Assembly: GCA_017527625.1 (NCBI GenBank)
Contig: JAFXPV010000007.1
Span: 1-64,000 of the forward strand
Source: Bacteroidales bacterium
GTDB taxonomy: Bacteria > Bacteroidota > Bacteroidia > Bacteroidales > UBA932
DNA length: 64,000 nucleotides
Reading direction: 5' to 3'
In this document: one piece after another, positions 8,777 to 17,055 of the stretch
How positions within the stretch are numbered: the stretch's first letter is position 1
How the letters are laid out: every line of letters begins with the position of its first letter
Translations under genes and position numbers: made by a program
Notes under the pieces: generated by a model
What the model saw: only the letters and a program-made list of their open reading frames with translations
What the model was told of the DNA's origin: nothing
The model's database searches: none

Positions 8777-9181
8777 TCAGCGCTTCTTCGTGATGAGGCC
8801 TGCGACCACCATAAACAGCAGGCCGGTGGCGATGCCGAGGACATTGGCGTTGAGGTCAGCCGGGTCAGTCACGCGGTTCTCCGTGATGCGGCTCTGAAGC
8901 ATCTCGAAGGAGAATGCGATGGCGACGGCAAGGAGCGTCGATACGCTGAGGGTGCGCCACCACGAACTGAAATGCAGGGCCAGGGTGTACAAGATGGGGA
9001 AGGGCAGGAACATAGCGTAGTGGACCGCCTTGTCGAAGGGGATTCCCAGGAAAGTCTTGGGGAGTTCGAATTTCACTTCACCGCTGCTGAAATACAGCCA
9101 GGCCACACCGGCCATATATAAGCCGAAGAGCACTACCCAGAGGGCGCGATAATTACGTTTCGATGCCTGTCCTTTTTTCAC
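8777..9181 (-). CDS. VanZ family membrane protein
   Basis: A small VanZ-like membrane protein of about 134 residues with four predicted transmembrane helices (starting at ALWVVLFGLYMAGVAWLYF, then FDKAVHYAMFLPFPILYTL, a third helix in TLLAVAIAFSFEMLQ, and LGIATGLLFMVVAGLI). The family motifs DKAVHYAMF, FEMLQ and DLNANVLG are visible. VanZ gives low-level teicoplanin resistance in enterococci, but most relatives have no known role. The start is uncertain: a TTG at 9190 lies within the TATCTTTG promoter box, so the GTG at 9181, six bases after that box, is preferred and would give a leaderless message. Confidence 0.8.
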   Translation of the reverse strand: MKKGQASKRNYRALWVVLFGLYMAGVAWLYFSSGEVKFELPKTFLGIPFDKAVHYAMFLPFPILYTLALHFSSWWRTLSVSTLLAVAIAFSFEMLQSRITENRVTDPADLNANVLGIATGLLFMVVAGLITKKR

Positions 9182-9187
9182 GACGGG

Positions 9188-9195
9188 CAAAGATA
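9188..9195 (-). promoter_or_regulatory. -7 box TATCTTTG for the VanZ gene
   Basis: The minus strand reads TATCTTTG immediately before the coding region. Its position argues against the TTG at 9190 and for the GTG at 9181 as the start codon. Confidence 0.5.
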
Positions 9196-9201
9196 GTGTT
9201 T

Positions 9202-10245
9202 TCAGTCAATATGAGTCAATATCTCCTCGAGACTATCGATATCCTGCTGTGTTGTCGACCAGCTGGTGACAAAGCGGCACATAATGTGCTCGGTGTCGAC
9301 GACTTCCCATTTTTCGAATTTGACGTGTTCGCTGAGACGGTCGGCGAATTCCTTGGTGAGGATGATGAACTGCTGGTTGGTGCGTGAGTGGACGGCGAGC
9401 AGGCCTTTGTCATATTTGACGAAGAGCTCAGGTATCTGGCGGGCGAGAGCGTCAGCCTGGCGGCCGATCTCTTCATACAGGCCGTCTGTGAAAAGGGTGT
9501 CGAACTGCAGGCCCGTGATGCGGCCTTTGGCGAGCAGTGCTCCGTGCTGCTTGATGAAGGTGAAGAAGTGCTCGGGAGCACCGTGGCGGGGGAAGACGAC
9601 GGCTTCTCCGAAGAGAGCTCCGACCTTGGTGCCTCCTATGTAGAAGGCTTCGCAGTGTTCAGCGAGGTATTTGAGCGTAACGTCGTTGCCTTCGGCTCCG
9701 AGGGCGTAGCCGAGCCTGGCTCCGTCGATGTAGAGCCTTCCTCCGTATTTCTTGGTCACATTATGGATGGCCGTGAGCTCCTGTGCGCTGTACATCGTGC
9801 CGAGTTCGGTGGGAAAGGAGAGATATACCAGCTCCGGCTCAACGATGTGGTCGCGGCTGCCGTCGGCCCTGTATGCGCGGAAGACCTCTTCCAGTTCGTG
9901 CGGCCTTATCTTTCCGTCATCGTGATGGGGAAGGGCGATTACTTTGTGTCCGGTGAATTCAATTGCGCCGGCTTCGTGCACGTTGATGTGGCCGGTCGGG
10001 GCGGATACGGCACCTTGCCAGGGCTTGAGCAGGGCGTCGATGACAGTGGCGTTGGTCTGCGTGCCTCCAATCAGGAAAAAGATGTCGGCGTCGGGGTCCG
10101 AGCAGGCTTCGCGGATGCGCTGTTTGGCGCTTTCGCTGTATTTGTCAATGCCGTATGTACCGGTATATTCGTAGTTTGTCTCCTCAAGTCTCTTCAGGAT
10201 TGCGGGGTGCATCCCGCTGTTATAATCGCAATTGAAATAAAGCAT
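9202..10245 (-). CDS. ltaE: Low-specificity threonine aldolase family protein
   Basis: A 347-residue fold-type I PLP enzyme of the threonine aldolase/beta-eliminating lyase family, which splits L-threonine or L-allo-threonine into glycine and acetaldehyde. Conserved elements are GGTQTNATVIDAL (~60-72), the PTGHINVHEAGAIE histidine block (~83-96), YIDGARLGYAL with the PLP-ring Asp174, and YIGGTKVGALFGEAVV with the Schiff-base Lys207. Length is typical. The gene is alone, 11 bp downstream of nothing on its own strand, and reads toward VanZ. Stereospecificity cannot be read from the sequence. Confidence 0.93.
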   Translation of the reverse strand: MLYFNCDYNSGMHPAILKRLEETNYEYTGTYGIDKYSESAKQRIREACSDPDADIFFLIGGTQTNATVIDALLKPWQGAVSAPTGHINVHEAGAIEFTGHKVIALPHHDDGKIRPHELEEVFRAYRADGSRDHIVEPELVYLSFPTELGTMYSAQELTAIHNVTKKYGGRLYIDGARLGYALGAEGNDVTLKYLAEHCEAFYIGGTKVGALFGEAVVFPRHGAPEHFFTFIKQHGALLAKGRITGLQFDTLFTDGLYEEIGRQADALARQIPELFVKYDKGLLAVHSRTNQQFIILTKEFADRLSEHVKFEKWEVVDTEHIMCRFVTSWSTTQQDIDSLEEILTHID

Positions 10246-10305
10246 ATTCTCTTAAAAATTGAAATGCTAATATAGCAAATTAACTTAAGAGTGAAAGCGG
10301 TTTGG

Positions 10306-10923
10306 CTATTTTGTGGCAATAACTCTCAAAAAACGGCGTTCGTCGCGAGTGACGGATATGGATGAGAAGCCGGCTGCCTTGAGACCGGCTTCAATCTCTT
10401 CGACCGTGTAGGTGTGCATACTTCCGATCACGTCTTCCCAGGAATTGTACCAAGGGTCCGTGCCGTCGGATTCATTGACTATCATAAACCGTCCTCCGCG
10501 TCTGAGCACCCTGTACACCTGGCGGTAGCAGTCTGTTATGTCAGGCCAGAAATAAATGGTCTCGAAGGCGGTCGCAAGGTCGAAGCTCTCATCGTCGAAA
10601 GGCAGGGCGGCGGCATTGCCCTCGACCACCTCGCAGCGCCGGGCCCGTATGGCTTTGGCGTTCAGTCTGGCGGATTTCGCTACCGACAGGGAAGAATAGT
10701 CGACGCCGCATACTTTCCTGCAGCGTTTGAGCAGGCGGGCGATGTTGGCCCCGCCGCCGCAGCCGATGTCCAGGGCAGAAGATCCGCTGTCGATTTCGAG
10801 GTCTTTCAGCGCCCACTCGGCCAGGATTTCGTGCCGGCCGCGGTTCATACGGTTGACCATATAAATGCCGAAAATGCCTTTGGGTTTGCGGGTGTTTCCC
10901 CAAAATTTGCTCTTGAGTCCCAT
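10306..10923 (-). CDS. Class I SAM-dependent methyltransferase
   Basis: A 205-residue Rossmann-fold methyltransferase. Motif I is SALDIGCGGGANIARLL (about residues 49-65), followed by VCGVDYS, a motif II region ALPFDDESFDLATAFETIYFWPD, and RRGGRFMIVNESDG, the normal order for UbiE/Methyltransf_11 enzymes. The ATG at 10923 (MGLKSKFWGN) was chosen because the 32 residues of a longer frame look like noncoding upstream sequence. The acceptor substrate is unknown; the conserved early segment FGIYMVNRMNRGRH is shared by many Bacteroidetes and clostridial relatives. It is divergent from the porin gene. Confidence 0.88.
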   Translation of the reverse strand: MGLKSKFWGNTRKPKGIFGIYMVNRMNRGRHEILAEWALKDLEIDSGSSALDIGCGGGANIARLLKRCRKVCGVDYSSLSVAKSARLNAKAIRARRCEVVEGNAAALPFDDESFDLATAFETIYFWPDITDCYRQVYRVLRRGGRFMIVNESDGTDPWYNSWEDVIGSMHTYTVEEIEAGLKAAGFSSISVTRDERRFLRVIATK

Positions 10924-10985
10924 TCCAGTCAGTTTAGTCAGACACAAAAATAAAAGATAATTGCTACATTGCAGCATATTAACTG

Positions 10986-12044
10986 ATGAAGTGCTTCTTG
11001 TCAATGAAACGACTGTCAATCATAATATTACTATCAGCCCTCAGCTGCGCTGCCATTTGCCAGCCTTTTACGTTGAATGTCGGAGGCACCCTGATAACCC
11101 GATACAACTATACGTCCGACGCTTATCCTTCCAATACCTTCAACATCCGTATGGCAAGGCTGTCGTTGAGCGGCAGGGTGATGGACGAGTTTGCATACAA
11201 CGTCCTGCTGCAGATGGAAGGGACTCCGGCCAGGGCGCTGGAAGCAAGTGTGGAATGGCAGCGCTACAGCGGTTTCAGGATAAAAATAGGCCAGTTCAAG
11301 ATTCCATTTACGTTCGAAAGCCCTGTTTCTGCGATTGACCAGGGATTCTACCGGCGCAGTATGACGTCATATAAGCTTGGAGGCTATAATGACCGCGTCG
11401 GGCAGCAGAGCAGCACGGGCCGTGACATCGGTCTGATGTTCCAGGGCAATCTTTTTGAGATGGACGGCCGCGGTTTGCTGCATTATATGGTCGGAATCTT
11501 CAACGGCCAGGGCATCAGTGTCGCGGACAACAACGGCGGCAAGGACATAGTAGGCGGTTTGTGGCTGTCACCCGTAGCGCATATGCGTATCGGCGCCTTC
11601 GGTTGGAAAGGAGTGTACGGCCGCGTATATGAAGGGGCTTACGCGCAGGTCGACCGTATCCGTTACGCCCTGTCGTTCGACTATACTCCAGGCGACTGGA
11701 CCATCCGCTCAGAGTACGTCCACAACCACGGTATGGCATTCAAGAATCCCTTCGGCGGGAATCTGGATTTAGATACGGTGCTCGGAGACAAGGCTGACGC
11801 CTGGTACGCGCTGATGATAGCCCCGCTGATGCCGGAAATACTGCACGCGAAACTGCGCTATGACGTGTACCGCGACAACGGCGCGTGGAACAGGGCCTAC
11901 AGCGCCTACGATTTCGGATTCGACTACTGCTTCTCCCGCAATCTCATATTCTCCGCTGTCGGGTCATTTGTCAATGACCGCAGGCTTTCAGCAGGCAGCC
12001 ATAATTACTTTATGTTCGATTTTCAGATGGGGCTCAGGTTTTAG
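10986..12044 (+). CDS. Phosphate-selective porin O/P-like outer-membrane protein
   Basis: A protein of about 352 residues with a signal peptide and repeated amphipathic beta-strands typical of OprO/OprP-type porins. The N-terminal half has the family segment TFNIRMARLSLSGRV...FAYNVLLQME, then FRIKIGQFKIPFTFES, RSMTSYKLGGYNDRVGQQSSTGRDIGLMF and late strands ending in FQMGLRF with the C-terminal Phe expected by the BAM machinery. Start could be 10986 or the second Met at 11004; the latter gives the shorter signal peptide. Solute is unknown; in Bacteroidetes these porins are not necessarily phosphate specific. Its 3' end overlaps the convergent acyl-CoA synthetase frame by 57 bp. Confidence 0.85.
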   Translation: MKCFLSMKRLSIIILLSALSCAAICQPFTLNVGGTLITRYNYTSDAYPSNTFNIRMARLSLSGRVMDEFAYNVLLQMEGTPARALEASVEWQRYSGFRIKIGQFKIPFTFESPVSAIDQGFYRRSMTSYKLGGYNDRVGQQSSTGRDIGLMFQGNLFEMDGRGLLHYMVGIFNGQGISVADNNGGKDIVGGLWLSPVAHMRIGAFGWKGVYGRVYEGAYAQVDRIRYALSFDYTPGDWTIRSEYVHNHGMAFKNPFGGNLDLDTVLGDKADAWYALMIAPLMPEILHAKLRYDVYRDNGAWNRAYSAYDFGFDYCFSRNLIFSAVGSFVNDRRLSAGSHNYFMFDFQMGLRF

Positions 12045-13406
12045 CCTGACGGCCCGGTGTTCCTGAACGACTTCTCCGACGACGAACAGGTCTGCAGAGC
12101 GGCTCATCAAGCCGACTTCGCCGGTGCGCAGCCATCCGTCATCTGTAAATGCCGCAGCGTTCGCCTGCGGGTCCTTGTAGTATCCTGCCATCACGTTTGC
12201 GCCGCGGACCTGTATTTCGCCCGGAATGATGTCGGGCACGTAGGAGTTGATCCGAATTTCGTCATATTTGTCCATTGCGCGGCCGTATGAGCCGAACACT
12301 GAGTTTTCGTGAGTGGTGTAAGCAATCAAGGGGGCGCATTCGTTCATACCGTAACCGACAGAATAAGGGAGTCCGGTCTTGTGAAGGATTTCTTCTGTCT
12401 GGCGGTCGACCAGGCCGCCTCCGATTGTAATCTCGCGGATCCTGCCGCCCAGCATAGCCAGTACCCTGCGGCCGATGGACTTGTATAACAGTTTGTTCAG
12501 GACCGGAATCCTTGCAAGGAAACGGGAGAGAGGTCTGTCGAGAGCCGGGAGAACCTTATTCTTGACAATTTTGTCGATTATCTGCGGCACGGTTATGAGG
12601 ATGAACGGCTTGACGTGGGCGCATACAGCCTTCAGCATACACGGGCTAGGGGTTCTGTTCAAAAAGAAAATGTGGCTGCATGCGCACAGCGCAAACAGGA
12701 ATTCGAATGTCAGGCCGTACATCTGTGAGAGCGGAAGCATCGATATCGAGCGGTCGCCGCTGCTTACTTTTATGGTTTCGAGTGCGAACTGGATGTTGGC
12801 GCTGAGATTCCTGCCGGTAAGCATAATGCCCCTGGGACTGTTCTCCTGAGAGTTTGCATAGTTGATGACTTCGACGCTGTCGAGGAATTCTTTTCCGAAA
12901 CGGATGTCTTCTTTAGCCAGGCCTTCAGGGTATGCCTTCAGGAAGGATGCATCTGCATCGTCGAAGGCCTCCTTTATGCTGTAGTTCCTGGCCCAGAGAC
13001 AACTGAAGTCATCTATGTTCAGTATGGCTTTAAGCTGCCCTGCCTTGGACAGGTCCATTGCGGTGAAGGTCTTCACATCCGTAAAGAGAAGGGAACTGTC
13101 GCTGTGGTGGCACAACTCAAGTATGGATGCGGCGGAAAGGCCGTACCTGACAGGGACGGTGACTGCGTCATATACGGCGGCTGACAGGAATGCCGCGCCC
13201 CAGTGGACGGAATTCTTGCCACATATAGCTATCTTGTCTCCTTTGGCGAGTCCCATACTCTCAAAGGCTATGTTCATTTTCACGATCATCGAAGCAACGT
13301 CTGCATAAGTGTAGTCGCGTCCTTCGTAATCGCTCAATGCCTGACGCTCCCAATTGTCGAGCGTCACTTTCTGGAAACGGTTCAGATAATGCAGTATTTC
13401 AACCAT
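11988..13406 (-). CDS. AMP-dependent acyl-CoA synthetase, C-terminally truncated (probable decaying gene)
   Basis: A 472-residue member of the ANL adenylating superfamily, paralogous to the 560-residue synthetase at 30.1-31.8 kb. Present are the substrate/AMP motif GYGMNECAPLIAY (~342-354) and GEIQVRGANVMAGYYKDPQ (~405-423), ending at DDGWLRTGEVG. The conserved P-loop is degenerate (NSQENSPRGIMLTGRNL in place of YTSGTTGNPKGV). After LFVVGE the match stops: the last ~29 residues are antisense of the porin. The following frame reads KSFRNTGPSG and then stops at 12041, resembling the paralogue's LNNTILGPSG, so a one-base frameshift plus deletion of the C-terminal lid domain (with the catalytic Lys) is likely. 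Activity is doubtful. Confidence 0.75.
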   Translation of the reverse strand: MVEILHYLNRFQKVTLDNWERQALSDYEGRDYTYADVASMIVKMNIAFESMGLAKGDKIAICGKNSVHWGAAFLSAAVYDAVTVPVRYGLSAASILELCHHSDSSLLFTDVKTFTAMDLSKAGQLKAILNIDDFSCLWARNYSIKEAFDDADASFLKAYPEGLAKEDIRFGKEFLDSVEVINYANSQENSPRGIMLTGRNLSANIQFALETIKVSSGDRSISMLPLSQMYGLTFEFLFALCACSHIFFLNRTPSPCMLKAVCAHVKPFILITVPQIIDKIVKNKVLPALDRPLSRFLARIPVLNKLLYKSIGRRVLAMLGGRIREITIGGGLVDRQTEEILHKTGLPYSVGYGMNECAPLIAYTTHENSVFGSYGRAMDKYDEIRINSYVPDIIPGEIQVRGANVMAGYYKDPQANAAAFTDDGWLRTGEVGLMSRSADLFVVGEVVQEHRAVRLKPEPHLKIEHKVIMAAC

Positions 13407-13428
13407 AGTTCAAATGTTTTTGACAATG

Positions 13429-13436
13429 CAAAGTTA
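13429..13436 (-). promoter_or_regulatory. -7 box TAACTTTG for the truncated acyl-CoA synthetase
   Basis: The minus strand reads TAACTTTG, matching TAnnTTTG, 22 nt before the start at 13406. Confidence 0.45.
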
Positions 13437-13519
13437 CAAGCTGTCCAGCTACAGCAATGATGTTGTGAAATAAAGTGCTTCTGTTGGTGTATTTATTTGT
13501 TTTGGCGGGAAAATCGTGC

Positions 13520-13527
13520 TATTTTTG
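13520..13527 (+). promoter_or_regulatory. -7 box TATTTTTG for the LytTR gene
   Basis: TATTTTTG fits TAnnTTTG and lies 39 nt before the ATG at 13567, within the 160 bp divergent spacer shared with the acyl-CoA synthetase. Confidence 0.4.
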
Positions 13528-13566
13528 GGATGAAAAACGGATAATATAATTTTCATACCACACACA

Positions 13567-14388
13567 ATGGATGGTTATGTAACGGTTCGCAGAGGCTATA
13601 TGCGGCACTTCCTTCTGGGGCTCTTCCTGGTCGGTTTCTTTTTGGCTTTCATCTTCATCTATCATCCTTTCGGCGTTACCGAATTCTTCGACGGCTGCGG
13701 GGAACTGGGATATTCCTTCCACTTCCTGATGCTGGCCTGCATACTGCTGCTCTCGTCCACTATGACGCATACGCTCTTCTATGCCTTTTTCGTTGACAAG
13801 AAGATGCTCTGGTGGAAGTATGCCCTGTGGTGCATCGCCGAAGTTTTCGTGGCTGCCCTTTTCGCAGGTCTGTACACCTGGCTTTTCCATCGTTCCACAA
13901 TGGAATACGTCGATGCGGTGCCCTACTGTTTCAGACTGTTGTCCCTTACCCTGGTGTTCCCCTATACCTTCCACATCCTCTACCTTATCATACTTGAGGG
14001 AAGGGACCATATCGAGCAGTTGAAGAAAGCTCCGGGCGAGGAAGCGGCTCCAATCAAGTTCACAGATGAGCACGGCCGCCTCAAATTGATAATCGATGCT
14101 GCGGAGATACTCTATCTGAACTCAAGGACCAACTATGTGGACATCTATTATCTGGATGCGGGCAGGGTGAAGCAATACTCTCTGCGCAACTCTATGAAGA
14201 GCATAGAGGAGACCGTGGCGGGATACGGAATAGTGCGCTGCCACCGCTCGTATTTCGTCAATCCGGCTCACGTAAAAGTCTTGCGGAAAGACAAGTACGG
14301 ATTTGTGGTCGCGGAATTCAACATTCCCGAAATCAATCCCATCCCTATTAGCAAAAGTTATTACGAGGCTCTTGCAGAGCTTATGTAA
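13567..14388 (+). CDS. Membrane-anchored LytTR-family transcriptional regulator
   Basis: A 273-residue protein with four predicted transmembrane helices in the N-terminal half (starting at about residues 16, 52, 84 and 118) and a C-terminal LytTR DNA-binding domain (about 168-271). LytTR hallmarks are EILYLNSRTNYVDIYY, the RNSMKSIEE helix, IVRCHRSYFVNPAHV and PISKSYYEAL. It lacks a receiver domain, so it should sense at or in the membrane rather than through phosphorylation. The gene sits 56 bp upstream of GH78 on the same strand, making it the obvious candidate regulator of the GH78-GH51-GH43-GH51 run. That link is inference from position. Confidence 0.88.
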   Translation: MDGYVTVRRGYMRHFLLGLFLVGFFLAFIFIYHPFGVTEFFDGCGELGYSFHFLMLACILLLSSTMTHTLFYAFFVDKKMLWWKYALWCIAEVFVAALFAGLYTWLFHRSTMEYVDAVPYCFRLLSLTLVFPYTFHILYLIILEGRDHIEQLKKAPGEEAAPIKFTDEHGRLKLIIDAAEILYLNSRTNYVDIYYLDAGRVKQYSLRNSMKSIEETVAGYGIVRCHRSYFVNPAHVKVLRKDKYGFVVAEFNIPEINPIPISKSYYEALAELM

Positions 14389-14444
14389 TTGGATGTTAAT
14401 TGAAAAAGGACTACTTTTATACAATTGTAAAAAAACTAAACACT

Positions 14445-17036
14445 ATGAGGAACTCTATAATCAGGCTTTGTGCCTTTGCGTTGGCGCTTGTGTGCGCTGT
14501 TGCTTGTAAGCAGGGACCCTCCAGGACCGGGGAACTGACAGATGCTCTGGACGATTCTGCCTGGGATGTTTCATACTGGATTTCCGCGGCAGACGCCCCT
14601 GTGTTCAAAGGCAGGGTGATGGACGGCTCAAGGGCGGCTGACGGAGCCAGCTGGTTCGTTTCCACTCTGGAGAACGATGACAAAGTCGTGTCTGCAAAAT
14701 GGATGACAGCTGGACTCGGGGTCTATTCGCTGTATGTCAACGGAGTGCAGATAGGAGATGAATTCCTCAAACCTGGTTTCACGCATTATGCGAAGACGAA
14801 GCTTTCGTTTACTTATGACATCACCGGCGCCATCCTCAAAAAGCCCGGTGAGGAGAATGTCTTCGCTGCCCAGGTAACCCCCGGCTGGTGGGCCGACAAG
14901 ATCGTGACCCCGAGTGGCAATGACCGTATGATCGGCGAGAAGTGCGCTTTCCGGTCTGTGATAGAACTGAATTTCGCAGACGGCAGCACGGCGCTGTACG
15001 GCACGGACACCGAGAACTGGCTCGCAGGAATCGCCGGTCCGGTGAAGCACGCTGCGATTTTTGACGGCGAGGTTTATGACGCCCGCGAGCTGCCCGGCTT
15101 CGATACGCCCGAAAAGCTCTCCAGACCGGAAGTGAACAATGAATTCCTGGGCTGGATTTATCCGACCGACGGAGCCGAGATTTACCTTCGCAAGGATCTT
15201 ACTCTCTCTCCCGTCAGGACATACATCTGGAAAGATGTCACCGGTGCCAGCGATGATGCGTACGGAAAGGTGGTCATCGACCGTGAATACAAGGCCGGAG
15301 AGAAGGTAGTCCTCCATCCGGGTGAAAAGCTTGTAGTCGACTTCGGACAGAACTGCGCAGCAGTCCCGGCGTTCACGTTCAATGCGGCTGCGGGGACAGT
15401 TCTTACCTGCCTGCCTTCAGAACTGATGAATGACGGCAACGGCTCCAAGGCCCGGGGTATGGACGGCCCGGAGGGAAGCACGCATCGACTGAACCTGCGC
15501 ATACCCTCTACCGGAATGATACTCGAATACACCTTCGCCGATTCGCAGAAGCCTGTTACCTATTACCCCCAATGCACGTTCTTCGGATACCGGCTGATTA
15601 CCGTCACAGCTACTGCAGATGTCACTTTCGACAGCATCACTTCTATCCCGGTGTCATCCATAGCCGGCTGGCTTGAGACCGGAAGGATCGCCACCGGCAA
15701 TGAACTGGTGAACAAAATAATCTCCAATTCAAGATGGGGACAGCTTTCGAACTATCTGTCAGTCCCTACAGACTGCCCGCAGCGCAACGAGCGTCTCGGC
15801 TGGACAGCCGACACACAGGTATTCACCGAGGCCGGTGCTTTCTTCGCCGATACCGACGATTTCTTCCACAAATGGCTTCGCGACCTGCGTGACAGCCAGA
15901 GTCCGACCGGCGGTTATCCGGGAGTCGCTCCCCTTGCACAGTATGGAGGCGATATGATGCGCGTGGGCTGGGCCGATGCCGGCATCATCGTTCCCTGGAC
16001 CATCTGGAGACAGTTCGACGACCCGTCAATCGTCGAGGAGAGCTGGGATTCAATGGAGAAATTTATGGCTCACGTGGCTGAGACAAAATATGACCACAGG
16101 GCCCTTGCCGCCGAGAACGGTAATTATCAGTGGGCGGACTGGCTGAGCTATGAGCCTCTGGAAAGCTGCGAAGGCCTTGCCTTCGGCAGGGACGAGTTCG
16201 GCAGAAGAGGTCCGCTCCCTGAAGCGATAGACTACTGGAACTACCTTTGTGCTTCATACTGGGCCATAGATGCCGGAATGATGCGCGATATGGCTGCAGC
16301 CACAGGTCGTGACGCAGCTAAATATGCAGCAATGCAGCAGGAGGCCAAGACTTATATCCTCGACAATTTCGTGAATGCGGACGGAACCTTCAAGACTGAG
16401 ATCCTCAACACGATGCAGACCCCGGCCCTTTTCGCCCTTAAGAACAAACTCTTTGAAGGCGAAGCTGAAGAGGCGCTGAAGGCCCGTCTTCGCAAAAACT
16501 TCGAAGATCACGGCAACTGCCTCCAGACCGGCTTCCTCGGCACATCCATCCTGATGGACGTGCTTACAGAAAACGGTATGGTTGACATAGCTTATGAACT
16601 TCTGCTGCAGCGCAAGAATCCCAGCTGGATTTACTCCATCGACAACGGAGCTACCACAATCTGGGAACGCTGGAACAGCTATACCCTTGACAAGGGAATG
16701 GGTCCCAGAGGTATGAACAGTTTCAACCACTATGCCTACGGAGCAGTATGCGCGTGGATATGGAAGACAGCTGCCGGTATTGCCACCGACACTGAAGAAC
16801 CCGGATTCAGGCACATCATTATGAAACCCGTGCCGGACAAGCGGCTGGGGTCTCTTGATGCAGAATACGATTCTGAGTATGGCACCATCAAAAGTTCCTG
16901 GAAATACGAAGGTGACCAGTGGATATGGACTTTCACCATTCCCAGAAGAGCAAGAGCTACCGTCACCCTCCCCGGCGAAACCGAGTCCAAGGAGTACCAG
17001 GCCGGTAAATACACAGTAAAAAAAGTGATATTATAG
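14445..17036 (+). CDS. GH78 alpha-L-rhamnosidase lipoprotein
   Basis: An 863-residue GH78-type alpha-L-rhamnosidase. The ATG at 14445 gives a good SPII signal (ALVCAVAC, Cys21); an earlier in-frame start would add 15 residues before it. N-terminal beta-sandwich domains (~35-400) precede the (alpha/alpha)6 barrel, which opens with the family signature DCPQRNERLGWTAD at residue ~443 (normally DxxQRxERxGWxGD, here with Ala for Gly), followed by GGYPGVAP and GATTIWERWNSY. The enzyme should remove terminal alpha-L-rhamnose from pectic or other plant glycans outside the cell or in the periplasm. It starts a four-gene run with short spacers of 19, 14 and 7 bp. Confidence 0.9.
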   Translation: MRNSIIRLCAFALALVCAVACKQGPSRTGELTDALDDSAWDVSYWISAADAPVFKGRVMDGSRAADGASWFVSTLENDDKVVSAKWMTAGLGVYSLYVNGVQIGDEFLKPGFTHYAKTKLSFTYDITGAILKKPGEENVFAAQVTPGWWADKIVTPSGNDRMIGEKCAFRSVIELNFADGSTALYGTDTENWLAGIAGPVKHAAIFDGEVYDARELPGFDTPEKLSRPEVNNEFLGWIYPTDGAEIYLRKDLTLSPVRTYIWKDVTGASDDAYGKVVIDREYKAGEKVVLHPGEKLVVDFGQNCAAVPAFTFNAAAGTVLTCLPSELMNDGNGSKARGMDGPEGSTHRLNLRIPSTGMILEYTFADSQKPVTYYPQCTFFGYRLITVTATADVTFDSITSIPVSSIAGWLETGRIATGNELVNKIISNSRWGQLSNYLSVPTDCPQRNERLGWTADTQVFTEAGAFFADTDDFFHKWLRDLRDSQSPTGGYPGVAPLAQYGGDMMRVGWADAGIIVPWTIWRQFDDPSIVEESWDSMEKFMAHVAETKYDHRALAAENGNYQWADWLSYEPLESCEGLAFGRDEFGRRGPLPEAIDYWNYLCASYWAIDAGMMRDMAAATGRDAAKYAAMQQEAKTYILDNFVNADGTFKTEILNTMQTPALFALKNKLFEGEAEEALKARLRKNFEDHGNCLQTGFLGTSILMDVLTENGMVDIAYELLLQRKNPSWIYSIDNGATTIWERWNSYTLDKGMGPRGMNSFNHYAYGAVCAWIWKTAAGIATDTEEPGFRHIIMKPVPDKRLGSLDAEYDSEYGTIKSSWKYEGDQWIWTFTIPRRARATVTLPGETESKEYQAGKYTVKKVIL

Positions 17037-17055
17037 GCGATATTATAGACCATAT

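Noticed and set aside
10986..12044. Porin gene considered as a SusC-type receptor or SusD partner for the CAZyme cluster
   Set aside because: It is ~350 residues with OprO/P strand motifs, lacks a plug domain and TonB box, and no SusD-like lipoprotein is adjacent.
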